Part shown: positions 1 to 6,990 of the stretch, one piece after another
How the letters are laid out: every line of letters begins with the position of its first letter
Numbering within the stretch: the first letter of the stretch is position 1
NCBI GenBank assembly: GCA_947460085.1
Contig: CANHGA010000047.1
Span: 1 to 11,185 of the forward strand
Source: Synechococcaceae cyanobacterium
Lineage (GTDB): Bacteria; Cyanobacteriota; Cyanobacteriia; PCC-6307; Cyanobiaceae
DNA: 11,185 nt
Direction: 5' to 3'
The notes under the pieces: model-generated
Told to the model about the DNA's origin: nothing
What the model saw: only the letters and a program-made list of their open reading frames with translations
Database searches by the model: none
Position numbers and translations under genes: made by a program

Positions 1-2
1 AC

Positions 3-1520
3 CCCTGCCGGTGCCTGTTGATCGCCACCTACAACCCTGAAGAGGGGGCCGTGCGCGACCACCTGCTGGATCGCTTTGCCATCTGCCTGTCGGCCAACCA
101 GATCCTGGAGCTCGAGCAGCGGGTGGAGATCACCCAAAGCGCCCTGGCCCAGGCGGAATCCAGTGAGGTGTTTCGGGCGAAGTGGCAGGAGGACACCGAT
201 GCCCTGGCCACCCAGTTGCTGTTGGCGCGCCAATGGCTTCCCGATGTGCAGATCAGCCGCGAGCAGATTGGTTACCTGGTGCAAGAAGCCCTGCGGGGCG
301 GGGTGGAAGGCCATCGCTCCGAGTTGTATGCGGTGCGGGTGGCCCGGGCCCATGCGGCCCTCAGTGGCCGCGACCAGGTGGAAGCCGACGACCTCCAAGT
401 TGCCGTGCGCCTGGTGATTGCGCCGCGGGCCCTGCAGATGCCGCCCCAGGATCCCAACCAACAGATGGAGCCCCCGCCACCCCCGCCGCCGCCCCAGGGG
501 GAGCAGCCCCCGGAGGAGCCGCCCGAGGATCAAAACCAAGACGACGAGCCCGACAACGACGACCCGGAGGATGACTCCGACGACGACCAGGACGATGAAA
601 CCCCAGAGGATCAGGCGCCCCCTTCGATTCCGGAAGAGTTTCTGTTGGATCCAGAGGCCACGGCCATCGATCCGGATCTGCTGCTGTTCTCTGCTGCCAA
701 GTCGAAATCAGGCGGCAGCGGTAGCCGGGCTGTGGTGTTCAGCGACTCCCGCGGCCGCTATGTGAAACCGATGTTGCCCAGGGGCCCGGTGAAGCGCATC
801 GCCGTGGATGCCACCCTGCGGGCTGCGGCGCCCTATCAGAAAACCCGCCGGGAGCGGGAGCCCCATCGCAGGGTCATCGTCGAAGACGGCGATTTGCGCG
901 CCAAGCAACTGCAACGCAAGGCCGGTGCGCTGGTGATTTTCCTGGTGGATGCCAGTGGCTCCATGGCCCTCAACCGCATGCAAAGCGCCAAGGGGGCGGT
1001 GATTCGCCTCCTCACGGAGGCCTATGAAAATCGCGATGAGGTGGCCCTGATCCCCTTCCGCGGCGAGCAGGCCGACGTGCTCTTGCCCCCCACCCGCTCG
1101 ATCACGGCAGCCCGCCGGCGCCTGGAATCGATGCCCTGCGGCGGCGGGTCACCCTTGGCCCACGGCCTCACCCAGGCGGCTCGGGTTGGCGCCAATGCCT
1201 TGGCCACCGGAGACCTGGGCCAGGTGGTGGTGGTGGCCATCACCGATGGCCGGGGCAACGTGCCCCTCTCCCGGTCCCTGGGGCAGCCGGAATTGGAAGG
1301 GGAGGAGCCGGTGGATCTCAAGGAAGAGGTGAAGCAGGTGGCCAGCCGCTACCGAGCCCTCGGCATCAAGCTCCTGGTGATCGATACGGAGCGGAAGTTC
1401 ATTGGCAGCGGCATGGGCAAAGACCTGGCCGAGGCCGCCGGCGGCAAATATGTGCAGCTCCCCAAGGCGAGCGACCAGGCCATTGCCGCCATCGCCATGG
1501 AGGCGATTGGCGGGTTTTAG
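3..1520 (+). CDS. chlD: Magnesium chelatase subunit D (ChlD), 5'-truncated
   Basis: This is the D subunit of protoporphyrin IX Mg-chelatase, which with ChlI and ChlH inserts Mg2+ in the first committed step of chlorophyll synthesis. The reading frame is open from position 3, and the codons before the first possible start (position 18) already encode ChlD-like sequence leading into LLIATYNPEEG, so the true start lies upstream of the window. Seen in order: the end of the AAA+ domain with its helical lid (to about 440), a linker with an eight-proline run followed by a very acidic Asp/Glu stretch (about 465-617), and a C-terminal von Willebrand A/integrin I domain. The MIDAS motif DASGSM lies at 948-965, with the later MIDAS elements GGGSPLAHG near 1140 and ITDGRGN near 1240. 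About 505 residues are visible of a family length near 680-720. It is convergent with the MCE gene, with 9 bases between stop codons. Identity is secure; only the 5' end is missing. Confidence 0.97.
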   Translation, partial: PCRCLLIATYNPEEGAVRDHLLDRFAICLSANQILELEQRVEITQSALAQAESSEVFRAKWQEDTDALATQLLLARQWLPDVQISREQIGYLVQEALRGGVEGHRSELYAVRVARAHAALSGRDQVEADDLQVAVRLVIAPRALQMPPQDPNQQMEPPPPPPPPQGEQPPEEPPEDQNQDDEPDNDDPEDDSDDDQDDETPEDQAPPSIPEEFLLDPEATAIDPDLLLFSAAKSKSGGSGSRAVVFSDSRGRYVKPMLPRGPVKRIAVDATLRAAAPYQKTRREREPHRRVIVEDGDLRAKQLQRKAGALVIFLVDASGSMALNRMQSAKGAVIRLLTEAYENRDEVALIPFRGEQADVLLPPTRSITAARRRLESMPCGGGSPLAHGLTQAARVGANALATGDLGQVVVVAITDGRGNVPLSRSLGQPELEGEEPVDLKEEVKQVASRYRALGIKLLVIDTERKFIGSGMGKDLAEAAGGKYVQLPKASDQAIAAIAMEAIGGF

Positions 1521-1529
1521 GAGGGGCGC

Positions 1530-2435
1530 CTAGCGAATCGGCACGGCCTTTGCCGTCGTGCCCCTGCGCTCGGGATAGAGCTCATCAAAGAATTTGCCCA
1601 GACCCACGGCCACGCTGCGCACCCCATCCATGAACTGGGGGTCATCGGTCAGCTTCTTGACGTCGCCACCGACCGCTTTCCATTTGGCCGTCAACACTTC
1701 CGCATTGGTCACGGTGCTTTGCAGCTCCTTGACGGTTTTGGGATTGTCGAGGGCAGCGATGAGGTTCTTCAGGGAGGCACTGCCCGCATTCAAATTGGCA
1801 ATCGTGGGCTGAAGCTTGTCGACACTGCCATCCACTTTTTTCACCAGCACCTGGCCATCCTTGAGGAAGCTGGAGGCATCCACGGCAGCCTTGTCGAAAC
1901 TGCCGGTGAGGACGGTGAATTTGTCGATCAACTTCGCCTGATCCACCTGGATGAGCATCTTGCTCATCAGGGCGGTCACGCTGGTCAGGCTGGGGCTTTG
2001 GAGCCCGGCAATGGTGCTGCCGTTGCAGAGCATCACGGCCTGATTGCAGCCCTTGGCATAGGGCGCAGGGGCGTTGGCAGGCAGCGAGGGCCCCGTGCTG
2101 ACCAAGGCCACCTGGGCCTCTCCGCCGAGGAGCGAAGCTTCGCCGATTTCCGCATAGGCCGGCTTGGCCAGGTGCAAATCGGGATTGGTGATTTCCAATT
2201 CGGCAACCACCGCTTGGGGGGTCACCCGCACTTTGCGGACGTTCCCCACCTGGACCCCGCGATAGACCACGGCGGAGCGTTCAGCCAGGCCAGTGGCTTG
2301 CTCGAAATTGGCTTTTACGGTCCAGTTGGTGCGGCTGAGCGAAATGCCCCGCAGCCAAAAGGACAATCCGACGGCACTGGAGATGGCGGCCAGTAAGGAG
2401 AACCCAACAATCGCCTCACGGACACTGCGGCGCAT
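1530..2435 (-). CDS. MCE-domain (MlaD-like) lipid transport protein
   Basis: This 301-residue protein is the substrate-binding component of an Mla/TGD-type lipid ABC transporter. The family forms hexameric rings in the periplasm, anchored in the inner membrane, and moves phospholipids or related lipids between membranes. Residues 9-28 form a single N-terminal membrane helix. Residues 36-114 match the MCE domain, including VVYRGVQVGNV (56-66) and the EASLLGGEAQVAL stretch. After this comes an extended, Ser/Asp/Lys-rich, probably helical region (about 150-280), as in cyanobacterial and TGD2-like members. Two cysteines (130 and 137) bracket a short insertion just after the MCE domain and could form a disulfide in the periplasm; that is inference. 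The start lies 3 bases after the stop of the ATPase gene, so the two are surely cotranscribed. The permease partner (MlaE-like) is not in the window. The lipid carried cannot be read from the sequence. Confidence 0.92.
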   Translation of the reverse strand: MRRSVREAIVGFSLLAAISSAVGLSFWLRGISLSRTNWTVKANFEQATGLAERSAVVYRGVQVGNVRKVRVTPQAVVAELEITNPDLHLAKPAYAEIGEASLLGGEAQVALVSTGPSLPANAPAPYAKGCNQAVMLCNGSTIAGLQSPSLTSVTALMSKMLIQVDQAKLIDKFTVLTGSFDKAAVDASSFLKDGQVLVKKVDGSVDKLQPTIANLNAGSASLKNLIAALDNPKTVKELQSTVTNAEVLTAKWKAVGGDVKKLTDDPQFMDGVRSVAVGLGKFFDELYPERRGTTAKAVPIR

Positions 2436-2438
2436 GGG

Positions 2439-3272
2439 TTAAAGCTCAGCTGGCTGCATCGGTCCGCTCAGGCTACCGCTCCTGAACTGAACCACGTAGG
2501 GATTCGTTGTGGTTCGGTAGTCATCAATGCTTCCATGCCAACGGAAGGCCCCGTCGTAGAGGAGCACCACTTGTTCGGCGGTGCGCTCGATCGTGCTGTG
2601 CACATGGCTCACCACCACCGAGCCGGCCTGGGCCACGTCGGTGATGCGCACGATCAGATCTTCGATGCGGGTGCAGGCCACCGGATCCAACCCCGCCGTG
2701 GGCTCGTCAAACAGCAGCAGGGGGGTCTGGTCATTGGTTTTGCGCGGGTCCTGGATTAGGACCCGCGCAAAACTCACCCGCTTTTGCATGCCGCCACTGA
2801 GTTCACTGGGCATTTGGTCGGCGGTTCCCAAAAGCCCCACCGCTTCGAGGGCTTGATTGACGCGATCGGTGATCTCCCGCTCACTGAGTCGCCCATCGCG
2901 ATAGAGCAAAAAGCCCACGTTTTCTTTGACGCTGAGGGAACCCAACAGGGCTGGGTTCTGAAACACCAGGCGCACATCGGGGGGGTGTTGCTGGTCGAGC
3001 CGGAGGTAGGTCTGCGCTTCGCCATTGAGGCTCAAGCGGCCGCTGCTGGGCAGGAGCAGTCCTGCCAAGAGGCGCAGCACCGTGGACTTGCCCGCGCCTG
3101 AAGGGCCCACCACTACGAGCTGTTCGCCGGGTTCGATGCTCAGATTGACCCCATTGAGAATGGTGCGGCTGCCCCAGCGCACGCTCAAGTCGTGCATTTC
3201 TGCGATGGGAGTGGGGCTCTGCGCGGTAGGCGGCGCGGCGGTGGCCAGGGGTCTTAAGGCAAGTGCGTCCAT
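2439..3272 (-). CDS. ABC transporter ATP-binding protein, MlaF-like
   Basis: This is the cytoplasmic ATPase that powers the MCE lipid transporter encoded just downstream. Numbering from the ATG at 3272 (277 residues), it has a Walker A motif GPSGAGKST at 56-64, the Q-loop in LVFQNP near 103, the ABC signature LSGGM at 158-162, Walker B LLLFDEP at 185-191 and the H-loop histidine in VVVSHVHS near 223. These are all the elements of an active ATPase, and the closest family is MlaF/Ttg2A. The frame also stays open to a TTG at 3314 (291 residues). I prefer the ATG because AAGG lies 7 bases upstream of it, whereas the GGAGG before the TTG is only 1 base away, too close for ordinary initiation. The domain also begins well after residue 15 of the longer form. 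It is divergent from yvcK, so a promoter should lie in 3273-3408. Function is confident; the exact start is not. Confidence 0.9.
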   Translation of the reverse strand: MDALALRPLATAAPPTAQSPTPIAEMHDLSVRWGSRTILNGVNLSIEPGEQLVVVGPSGAGKSTVLRLLAGLLLPSSGRLSLNGEAQTYLRLDQQHPPDVRLVFQNPALLGSLSVKENVGFLLYRDGRLSEREITDRVNQALEAVGLLGTADQMPSELSGGMQKRVSFARVLIQDPRKTNDQTPLLLFDEPTAGLDPVACTRIEDLIVRITDVAQAGSVVVSHVHSTIERTAEQVVLLYDGAFRWHGSIDDYRTTTNPYVVQFRSGSLSGPMQPAEL

Positions 3273-3408
3273 CTTGGCGCCTTTGCCTCGGGCGATTCCG
3301 TTTGCTTTGGCCAACCCTCCCTAAAGTTGACCCAATTACGACAGGGGTCCTCCCCCACCGTTGCCCCGAAGACTCAAGCGCCAAAAAGATTTCCGTCAGC
3401 GCGATTTG

Positions 3409-4725
3409 ATGAGTCGCTCCCGGCGGGCAGTGCGCTGGTTACAACCGGGGCTGGTGGTGAAGCGCTGGGTGCTGACATCTGGTTTGGGGCTGCTGATGGC
3501 CCTGTTGGGAGCGGCTGTCTGGGCTGACCTCCAGCCCATCTATTGGATGCTCAGCACCATCAAATGGTTGCTCCAGGAAGTCACCCAGGTTTTGCCTCGG
3601 GGGGTGACGGGTCCCCTGGTGCTGGTGGCGGGGGCGGCCCTGGTCCTGTGGGGGCAAAGTCGCAGTTTTGGCTCGATCCAGCAGGCCCTGGCCCCCGATA
3701 AGGGCACCCTGCTGGTGGATGCCCTGGCCGCCCAAGGCCGGTTGAATCGGGGCCCCAACATCGTGGCGATTGGGGGGGGCACCGGGCTCTCGACCCTGCT
3801 CAGTGGCCTCAAGCGCTACAGCAGCAACATCACCGCGATCGTCACCGTGGCCGATGACGGCGGGAGTAGCGGGGTGCTGCGCCGGGAGCTGGGGGTCCAA
3901 CCCCCGGGCGACATCCGCAATTGCTTGGCGGCCCTCTCTAGGGAGGAGCCGCTGCTCACCCGGCTGTTCCAATACCGCTTTCGGGCGGGCAGCGGCCTGG
4001 AGGGCCATAGCTTCGGCAACCTGTTCCTCTCCGCCCTGACGGCGATCACCGGCAGCCTCGAATCGGCGATTACGGCCAGCAGTCGGGTGCTGGCGGTGCA
4101 GGGCCAGGTGGTGCCGGCCACCAACGCCGATGTGCGCCTGTGGGCGGAGCTTGAAAACGGAGAACGCCTGGAGGGCGAATCCAAAATCGGCAAAGCCACC
4201 AGCCCCATCGTGCGCTTGGGCTGCACGCCTGAGCGCCCGCCGGCTTTGCCGAGGGCCCTGGAGGCGATTGCCAATGCGGATTTGATTCTTCTAGGCCCCG
4301 GCAGCCTCTACACCTCGCTGCTCCCCAACTTGCTTGTGCCCGAATTGGTCACGGCGATTCGGCGTAGCAAGGCGCCCCGTCTCTACATCTGCAACCTGAT
4401 GACCCAGCCGGGCGAAACCGACGGTCTGGATGTGGCCGGCCACCTCCGGGCCATTGAGGCCCAATTGGCCAGCTTGGGGATCGATCAACGGCTGTTTCCA
4501 GCGGTTTTGGCCCAGGAAGATCTGGGCCGTTCCCCCCTGCTGAACTTTTATCGCCAGCACGGGGCCGAACCGGTCACCTGTGATGCCCGCCACTTGCGGA
4601 AGCAGGGATACCAGGTGATGGAGGCTCCCCTGCAGGGCGCCAGGCCCACGGCCACCCTGCGCCACGATCCCCGCAGTGTGGCTTTGGCGGTGATGCGTTT
4701 TTACAAGCAAAACCTGCGGGATTGA
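3409..4725 (+). CDS. yvcK: YvcK/CofD-like UDP-sugar-binding regulatory protein with membrane anchor
   Basis: This is a member of the YvcK (gluconeogenesis factor) branch of the CofD-like fold. In Bacillus the protein binds UDP-GlcNAc and affects carbon metabolism, cell wall synthesis and cell shape. The role in cyanobacteria is inferred from the family. Numbered from the ATG at 3409 (438 residues), the N-terminus is basic. It is followed by two hydrophobic segments (about 21-39 and 68-82), so the protein is probably membrane-attached. The soluble domain begins with GGGTGLS (122-128), then DDGGSSG (149-155), PPGDIRN (165-171) and GHSFGNL (199-205), all hallmark nucleotide- and substrate-binding segments of the family. 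LGPGSLYTSLLPN follows near residue 295. A TTG at 3361 would add 16 basic residues. Neither start has a clear Shine-Dalgarno, so the choice is a judgement. The gene is convergent with ndhJ, with 26 bases between stop codons and no convincing terminator. Confidence 0.9.
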   Translation: MSRSRRAVRWLQPGLVVKRWVLTSGLGLLMALLGAAVWADLQPIYWMLSTIKWLLQEVTQVLPRGVTGPLVLVAGAALVLWGQSRSFGSIQQALAPDKGTLLVDALAAQGRLNRGPNIVAIGGGTGLSTLLSGLKRYSSNITAIVTVADDGGSSGVLRRELGVQPPGDIRNCLAALSREEPLLTRLFQYRFRAGSGLEGHSFGNLFLSALTAITGSLESAITASSRVLAVQGQVVPATNADVRLWAELENGERLEGESKIGKATSPIVRLGCTPERPPALPRALEAIANADLILLGPGSLYTSLLPNLLVPELVTAIRRSKAPRLYICNLMTQPGETDGLDVAGHLRAIEAQLASLGIDQRLFPAVLAQEDLGRSPLLNFYRQHGAEPVTCDARHLRKQGYQVMEAPLQGARPTATLRHDPRSVALAVMRFYKQNLRD

Positions 4726-4751
4726 TGACAAGACGTGCTTAGTCGCCCTCG

Positions 4752-5309
4752 TCAGTAGGCGTCCTGCATTTCGTAGAAGTCAGGCTGGATGTAGTCCTTG
4801 CGGAGCGGGTAGCCCTTCCAGTCTTCGGGCATCAGCAGGCGCTTGGGATGGGGGTGGCCTTCGAAGGTGATGCCATACATGTCGAAGGTTTCCCGCTCCT
4901 GCCAGTCGGCGCCCCGGAACAGGCCGTAGAGGCTGGGGATGCTGGGGGTGCCCTCCCTGGATAAAAACACCTTCAGGCGCACCTCTTCAACCTTGACGCC
5001 TTCGGGGGGGGCACCAGTGCTGGAGAGGGAGTTCACCAACGCCCCCATTTTGATCAGGTGATAAAAGCTCACTAGGCGTCCACCCGGTCCTTCGTCGTAG
5101 CCGGCCTGGCACTGGAGGTAATCGAAGCCGTTGGCCTTGAGGGCCGTGGCCAGCAAGGGCAGAAAGGCCGCTTCAACCCCAAGGTTTTCGACGCCCAGGT
5201 GGTCGTCGTCGAGCACCTCATGGTCAAAGCCTTGGCCCTTGAGCCATTGGCTCACCGGGCCGGGCTGGGTTGCGGTGAGCTCTTGGGCTGGCTTGATGTC
5301 TTCAGGCAT
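4752..5309 (-). CDS. ndhJ: NAD(P)H-quinone oxidoreductase subunit J (NdhJ)
   Basis: NdhJ is the 30-kDa-type (NuoC-like) subunit of cyanobacterial NDH-1. It sits in the connecting arm on the cytoplasmic side and, with NdhK, NdhH and NdhI, passes electrons from ferredoxin toward plastoquinone in respiration, cyclic flow and CO2 uptake. The 185-residue product carries the complex I 30-kDa signature region around residues 133-163 (GADWQERETFDMYGI and the following HPHPKRLLMPEDW), and ends in the conserved KDYIQPDFYEMQDAY tail. The frame is open farther upstream to 5420, but the ATG at 5309 fits the family length and has GGAGA 6 bases before it, so the longer start is rejected. The start overlaps the end of ndhK by 8 bases, pointing to translational coupling. 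It is the last gene of the ndhC-ndhK-ndhJ operon. Confidence 0.97.
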   Translation of the reverse strand: MPEDIKPAQELTATQPGPVSQWLKGQGFDHEVLDDDHLGVENLGVEAAFLPLLATALKANGFDYLQCQAGYDEGPGGRLVSFYHLIKMGALVNSLSSTGAPPEGVKVEEVRLKVFLSREGTPSIPSLYGLFRGADWQERETFDMYGITFEGHPHPKRLLMPEDWKGYPLRKDYIQPDFYEMQDAY

Positions 5310-6054
5310 CGCTGCTCTCCGGTTGGGGCTGAACTTGGGCCTGGGGGGCTGCCATGGGCAGGCCAGCCGCGGCGGCAAGGGCTTTTTTCTGGGTTTCCGA
5401 GGCCAGGTATTTGCCGTCAACGATGGGGGCCACGGCCTTCATTTGATGGCTCACCGTGCAGTAGCGGTGCGTTTGCTGGAGGTTGCCCCGTTCTGCGAGG
5501 GCTTCGTTGCCCACCTTTTTGCGCAGTTTGATCACGGCATCAAAGATGGCTTCAGGCCGCGGCGGGCAGCCGGGCAGGTAGATGTCGACAGGGATCAGTT
5601 TGTCCACTCCGCGAACGGCGGTGGTGGAATCGGCGGAAAACATGCCGCCGGTGATGGTGCAGGCCCCCATGGCGATCACGTATTTGGGTTCGGGCATCTG
5701 TTCGTAGAGCCTCACCAAAGCGGGAGCCATTTTCATGGTGACCGTGCCTGCGGTGATCAGCAGGTCGGCTTGACGGGGACTGGACCGGGGTACCAGGCCA
5801 AAGCGGTCGAAGTCGAAGCGGGAGCCGAGCAGGGCCGCAAACTCGATGAAGCAGCAGGCCGTTCCGTAGAGCAATGGCCAGAGGCTGCTCAGGCGGGACC
5901 AGTTGTGAAGGTCGTCGAGGGTGGTGAGGATCACGTTCTCGGAGAGGTCCGAGGTGACGGCCGGAGCACCGACTGGGTTGCAGCTGGCAGCGCGTAGATC
6001 CCTGAGGGCTTCGATGCTTGGGGTGGCGCTTGGGGAGGTAGGGGTTGCGGTCAT
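5302..6054 (-). CDS. ndhK: NAD(P)H-quinone oxidoreductase subunit K (NdhK)
   Basis: NdhK is the PSST/NuoB-type subunit of NDH-1 that holds the terminal 4Fe-4S cluster N2, next to the plastoquinone site. The 250-residue protein contains the tandem cysteines of YGTACCFIEFA at 67-68, and the two further cluster ligands, C132 in GACTITGG and C163 in PGCPPRPEA, so the cluster site is complete. DRFGLVPRSSPRQADLLI precedes the second ligand, as is typical. The first 40 residues or so and the Ala/Gln/Pro-rich C-terminus (after about 225) are low-complexity extensions of the kind that vary among cyanobacteria. It begins 12 bases after the ndhC stop. The only purine-rich upstream motif, GGAG, overlaps the end of ndhC at an unusually long spacing, so translation may rely on coupling to ndhC. 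Confidence 0.98.
   Translation of the reverse strand: MTATPTSPSATPSIEALRDLRAASCNPVGAPAVTSDLSENVILTTLDDLHNWSRLSSLWPLLYGTACCFIEFAALLGSRFDFDRFGLVPRSSPRQADLLITAGTVTMKMAPALVRLYEQMPEPKYVIAMGACTITGGMFSADSTTAVRGVDKLIPVDIYLPGCPPRPEAIFDAVIKLRKKVGNEALAERGNLQQTHRYCTVSHQMKAVAPIVDGKYLASETQKKALAAAAGLPMAAPQAQVQPQPESSDA
5316..5320 (-). promoter_or_regulatory. Shine-Dalgarno site that fixes the ndhJ start
   Basis: Read on the minus strand, GGAGA ends 6 bases before the ATG at 5309, inside the last codons of ndhK. It supports the 185-residue NdhJ over the longer open frame and shows that ndhJ has its own ribosome site despite overlapping ndhK. Confidence 0.6.
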
Positions 6055-6066
6055 GGCGATGTCAAA

Positions 6067-6429
6067 TCAGCTCCACTCGAGGGCGCCTTTGCGCCAGGCG
6101 TAGGCCAGGGCCACCACCAGGATGGCAATGAAAACCAAGGCCTCAATAAAAGCGAGCAAACCCAGGCGGTGGAACGCCACGGCCCAGGGATACAGGAAAA
6201 CGGTCTCCACGTCGAAGATCACGAAGACCAGGGCAAACATGTAGTAGCGAATATTGAATTGAATCCAGGCGCCGCCAATGGGCTCCATGCCGGATTCATA
6301 GGTGAGCTCCCGTTCGCCCTGCCGGCTTTTGGGCGCCAACAACTTGTTGGCCACCAGGGCGAGAATGGGAACGGCTGCCGCGATCAGCAAAAAGCCGACA
6401 AAGGCGTCATAGCCGGAGAGCACGAACAT
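6067..6429 (-). CDS. ndhC: NAD(P)H-quinone oxidoreductase subunit 3 (NdhC)
   Basis: NdhC is the NuoA-type membrane subunit of NDH-1, located where the hydrophilic arm meets the proton-pumping arm in the thylakoid or cytoplasmic membrane. The product is 120 residues, the standard length for NdhC, with three predicted membrane helices (about 7-28, 58-80 and 90-112). The hallmark loop and second helix TYESGMEPIGGAWIQFNIRY followed by the acidic FDVETVFLYPWA motif is intact. The frame runs open to 6540, but the added 37 residues are not NdhC-like and would run over the start of the divergent rubA gene, so the ATG at 6429 is chosen. It is the first gene of the ndhCKJ operon; the 90-base gap to rubA must hold promoters for both directions, though I could not pick out clear -10 and -35 boxes. 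Confidence 0.97.
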   Translation of the reverse strand: MFVLSGYDAFVGFLLIAAAVPILALVANKLLAPKSRQGERELTYESGMEPIGGAWIQFNIRYYMFALVFVIFDVETVFLYPWAVAFHRLGLLAFIEALVFIAILVVALAYAWRKGALEWS

Positions 6430-6519
6430 TCGGGCCAGGCCAACCTGTTGCTCAGTCTGGCATCTGCAGCTCGCCTTCGGGCGCCGATACAGTTCGCCCA
6501 ACCAACAAGGGGTATAGGG

Positions 6520-6990
6520 ATGAGTGACGCCGAGGCCCAAGCCGCTTCAGACCCCTCACCAGAACCCACGCTGGAAGCCCTTCCGGAACAGGCGCTAGAG
6601 CTGGCGCCAGAACTAACTCCTAGTGATACCACCGAATCCAGCACCGAATCCAGCATCGAATCTCCTAGCGATGATCCGGCTGACAACCGTTTTGAGTGCC
6701 TGAGCTGCGGCTTTGTCTACGACCCGGCAGAAGGGATTAAAAAGCTGAAAATTGCCGCAGGCATCCCTTTCCTTGAGCTCGATCCAGTCAGTTTTCGCTG
6801 CCCGGTTTGTCGCAGCAAAATGGGTGCCTTCAAGGACATCGGCCCCCGCAACAAGCCCAGTGGCTTTGAGGAGAACCTCAATTTTGGCCTTGGTGTGAAC
6901 CGCCTCACCCCGGGGCAGAAGAATGTCTTGATCTTTGGTGGCTTTGCTTTGGCCGTCGCCTTCTTCCTCTCGCTGTATTCCCTGCGCTAA
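6520..6990 (+). CDS. rubA: Membrane-anchored rubredoxin, photosystem assembly factor RubA
   Basis: RubA is a one-iron rubredoxin tethered to the thylakoid membrane. In cyanobacteria and algae this family is needed for photosystem assembly, reported for PSI iron-sulfur cluster maturation and for early PSII D1/D2 association. The 156-residue product has the two iron-binding CxxC knuckles, C60-x2-C63 (CLSCGFVYDP) and C94-x2-C97 (CPVCRSK). The KDIGPRNKPSGF linker follows, and then a single C-terminal membrane helix at about 135-152. The first 56 residues are an acidic, Pro/Ser/Thr/Glu-rich extension containing a short tandem repeat, longer than the short leader of typical cyanobacterial RubA. The ATG at 6520 follows AAGGGG and agrees with the start of the acidic leader; the open frame upstream lies antisense to ndhC. 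Its stop shares a base with the ycf48 start (TAATG), so the two assembly factors are translationally coupled. Confidence 0.95.
   Translation: MSDAEAQAASDPSPEPTLEALPEQALELAPELTPSDTTESSTESSIESPSDDPADNRFECLSCGFVYDPAEGIKKLKIAAGIPFLELDPVSFRCPVCRSKMGAFKDIGPRNKPSGFEENLNFGLGVNRLTPGQKNVLIFGGFALAVAFFLSLYSLR
6631..6663 (+). repeat. 12-base tandem repeat inside rubA leader
   Basis: The unit ACCGAATCCAGC occurs at 6631-6642 and again exactly at 6643-6654, followed by a diverged partial copy starting ATCGAATC. It is in frame and encodes the Thr/Ile-Glu-Ser-Ser pattern of the RubA acidic extension. It looks like a slippage-type expansion. Confidence 0.75.

Noticed and set aside
1719..2396. 225-codon open frame on the plus strand
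   Set aside because: It lies wholly antisense to the MCE gene, whose protein has a clear domain; the antisense translation is His/Gly-rich and resembles nothing, a typical high-GC shadow.
3327..3332. TTGACC as a -35 box for yvcK
   Set aside because: No -10-like hexamer at a proper distance (the sequence there is C-rich), so no promoter is called.
4725..4753. TGAC/GTCA dyad between yvcK and ndhJ as bidirectional terminator
   Set aside because: Stem is only 4-5 bp with a long loop; chance level.
5131..5997. 288-codon open frame on the plus strand
   Set aside because: Antisense to ndhJ and ndhK, which are unmistakable; a shadow.
6430..6519. Divergent promoters of ndhC and rubA
   Set aside because: They must exist by gene layout, but no -35/-10 pair with normal spacing is visible on either strand; the small CGCC-TTCG-GGCG hairpin at 6472-6483 is too short to interpret.
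6430..6540. Longer NdhC start at 6540
   Set aside because: Adds 37 residues unlike NdhC and overlaps the rubA start; 120 residues is the family length.
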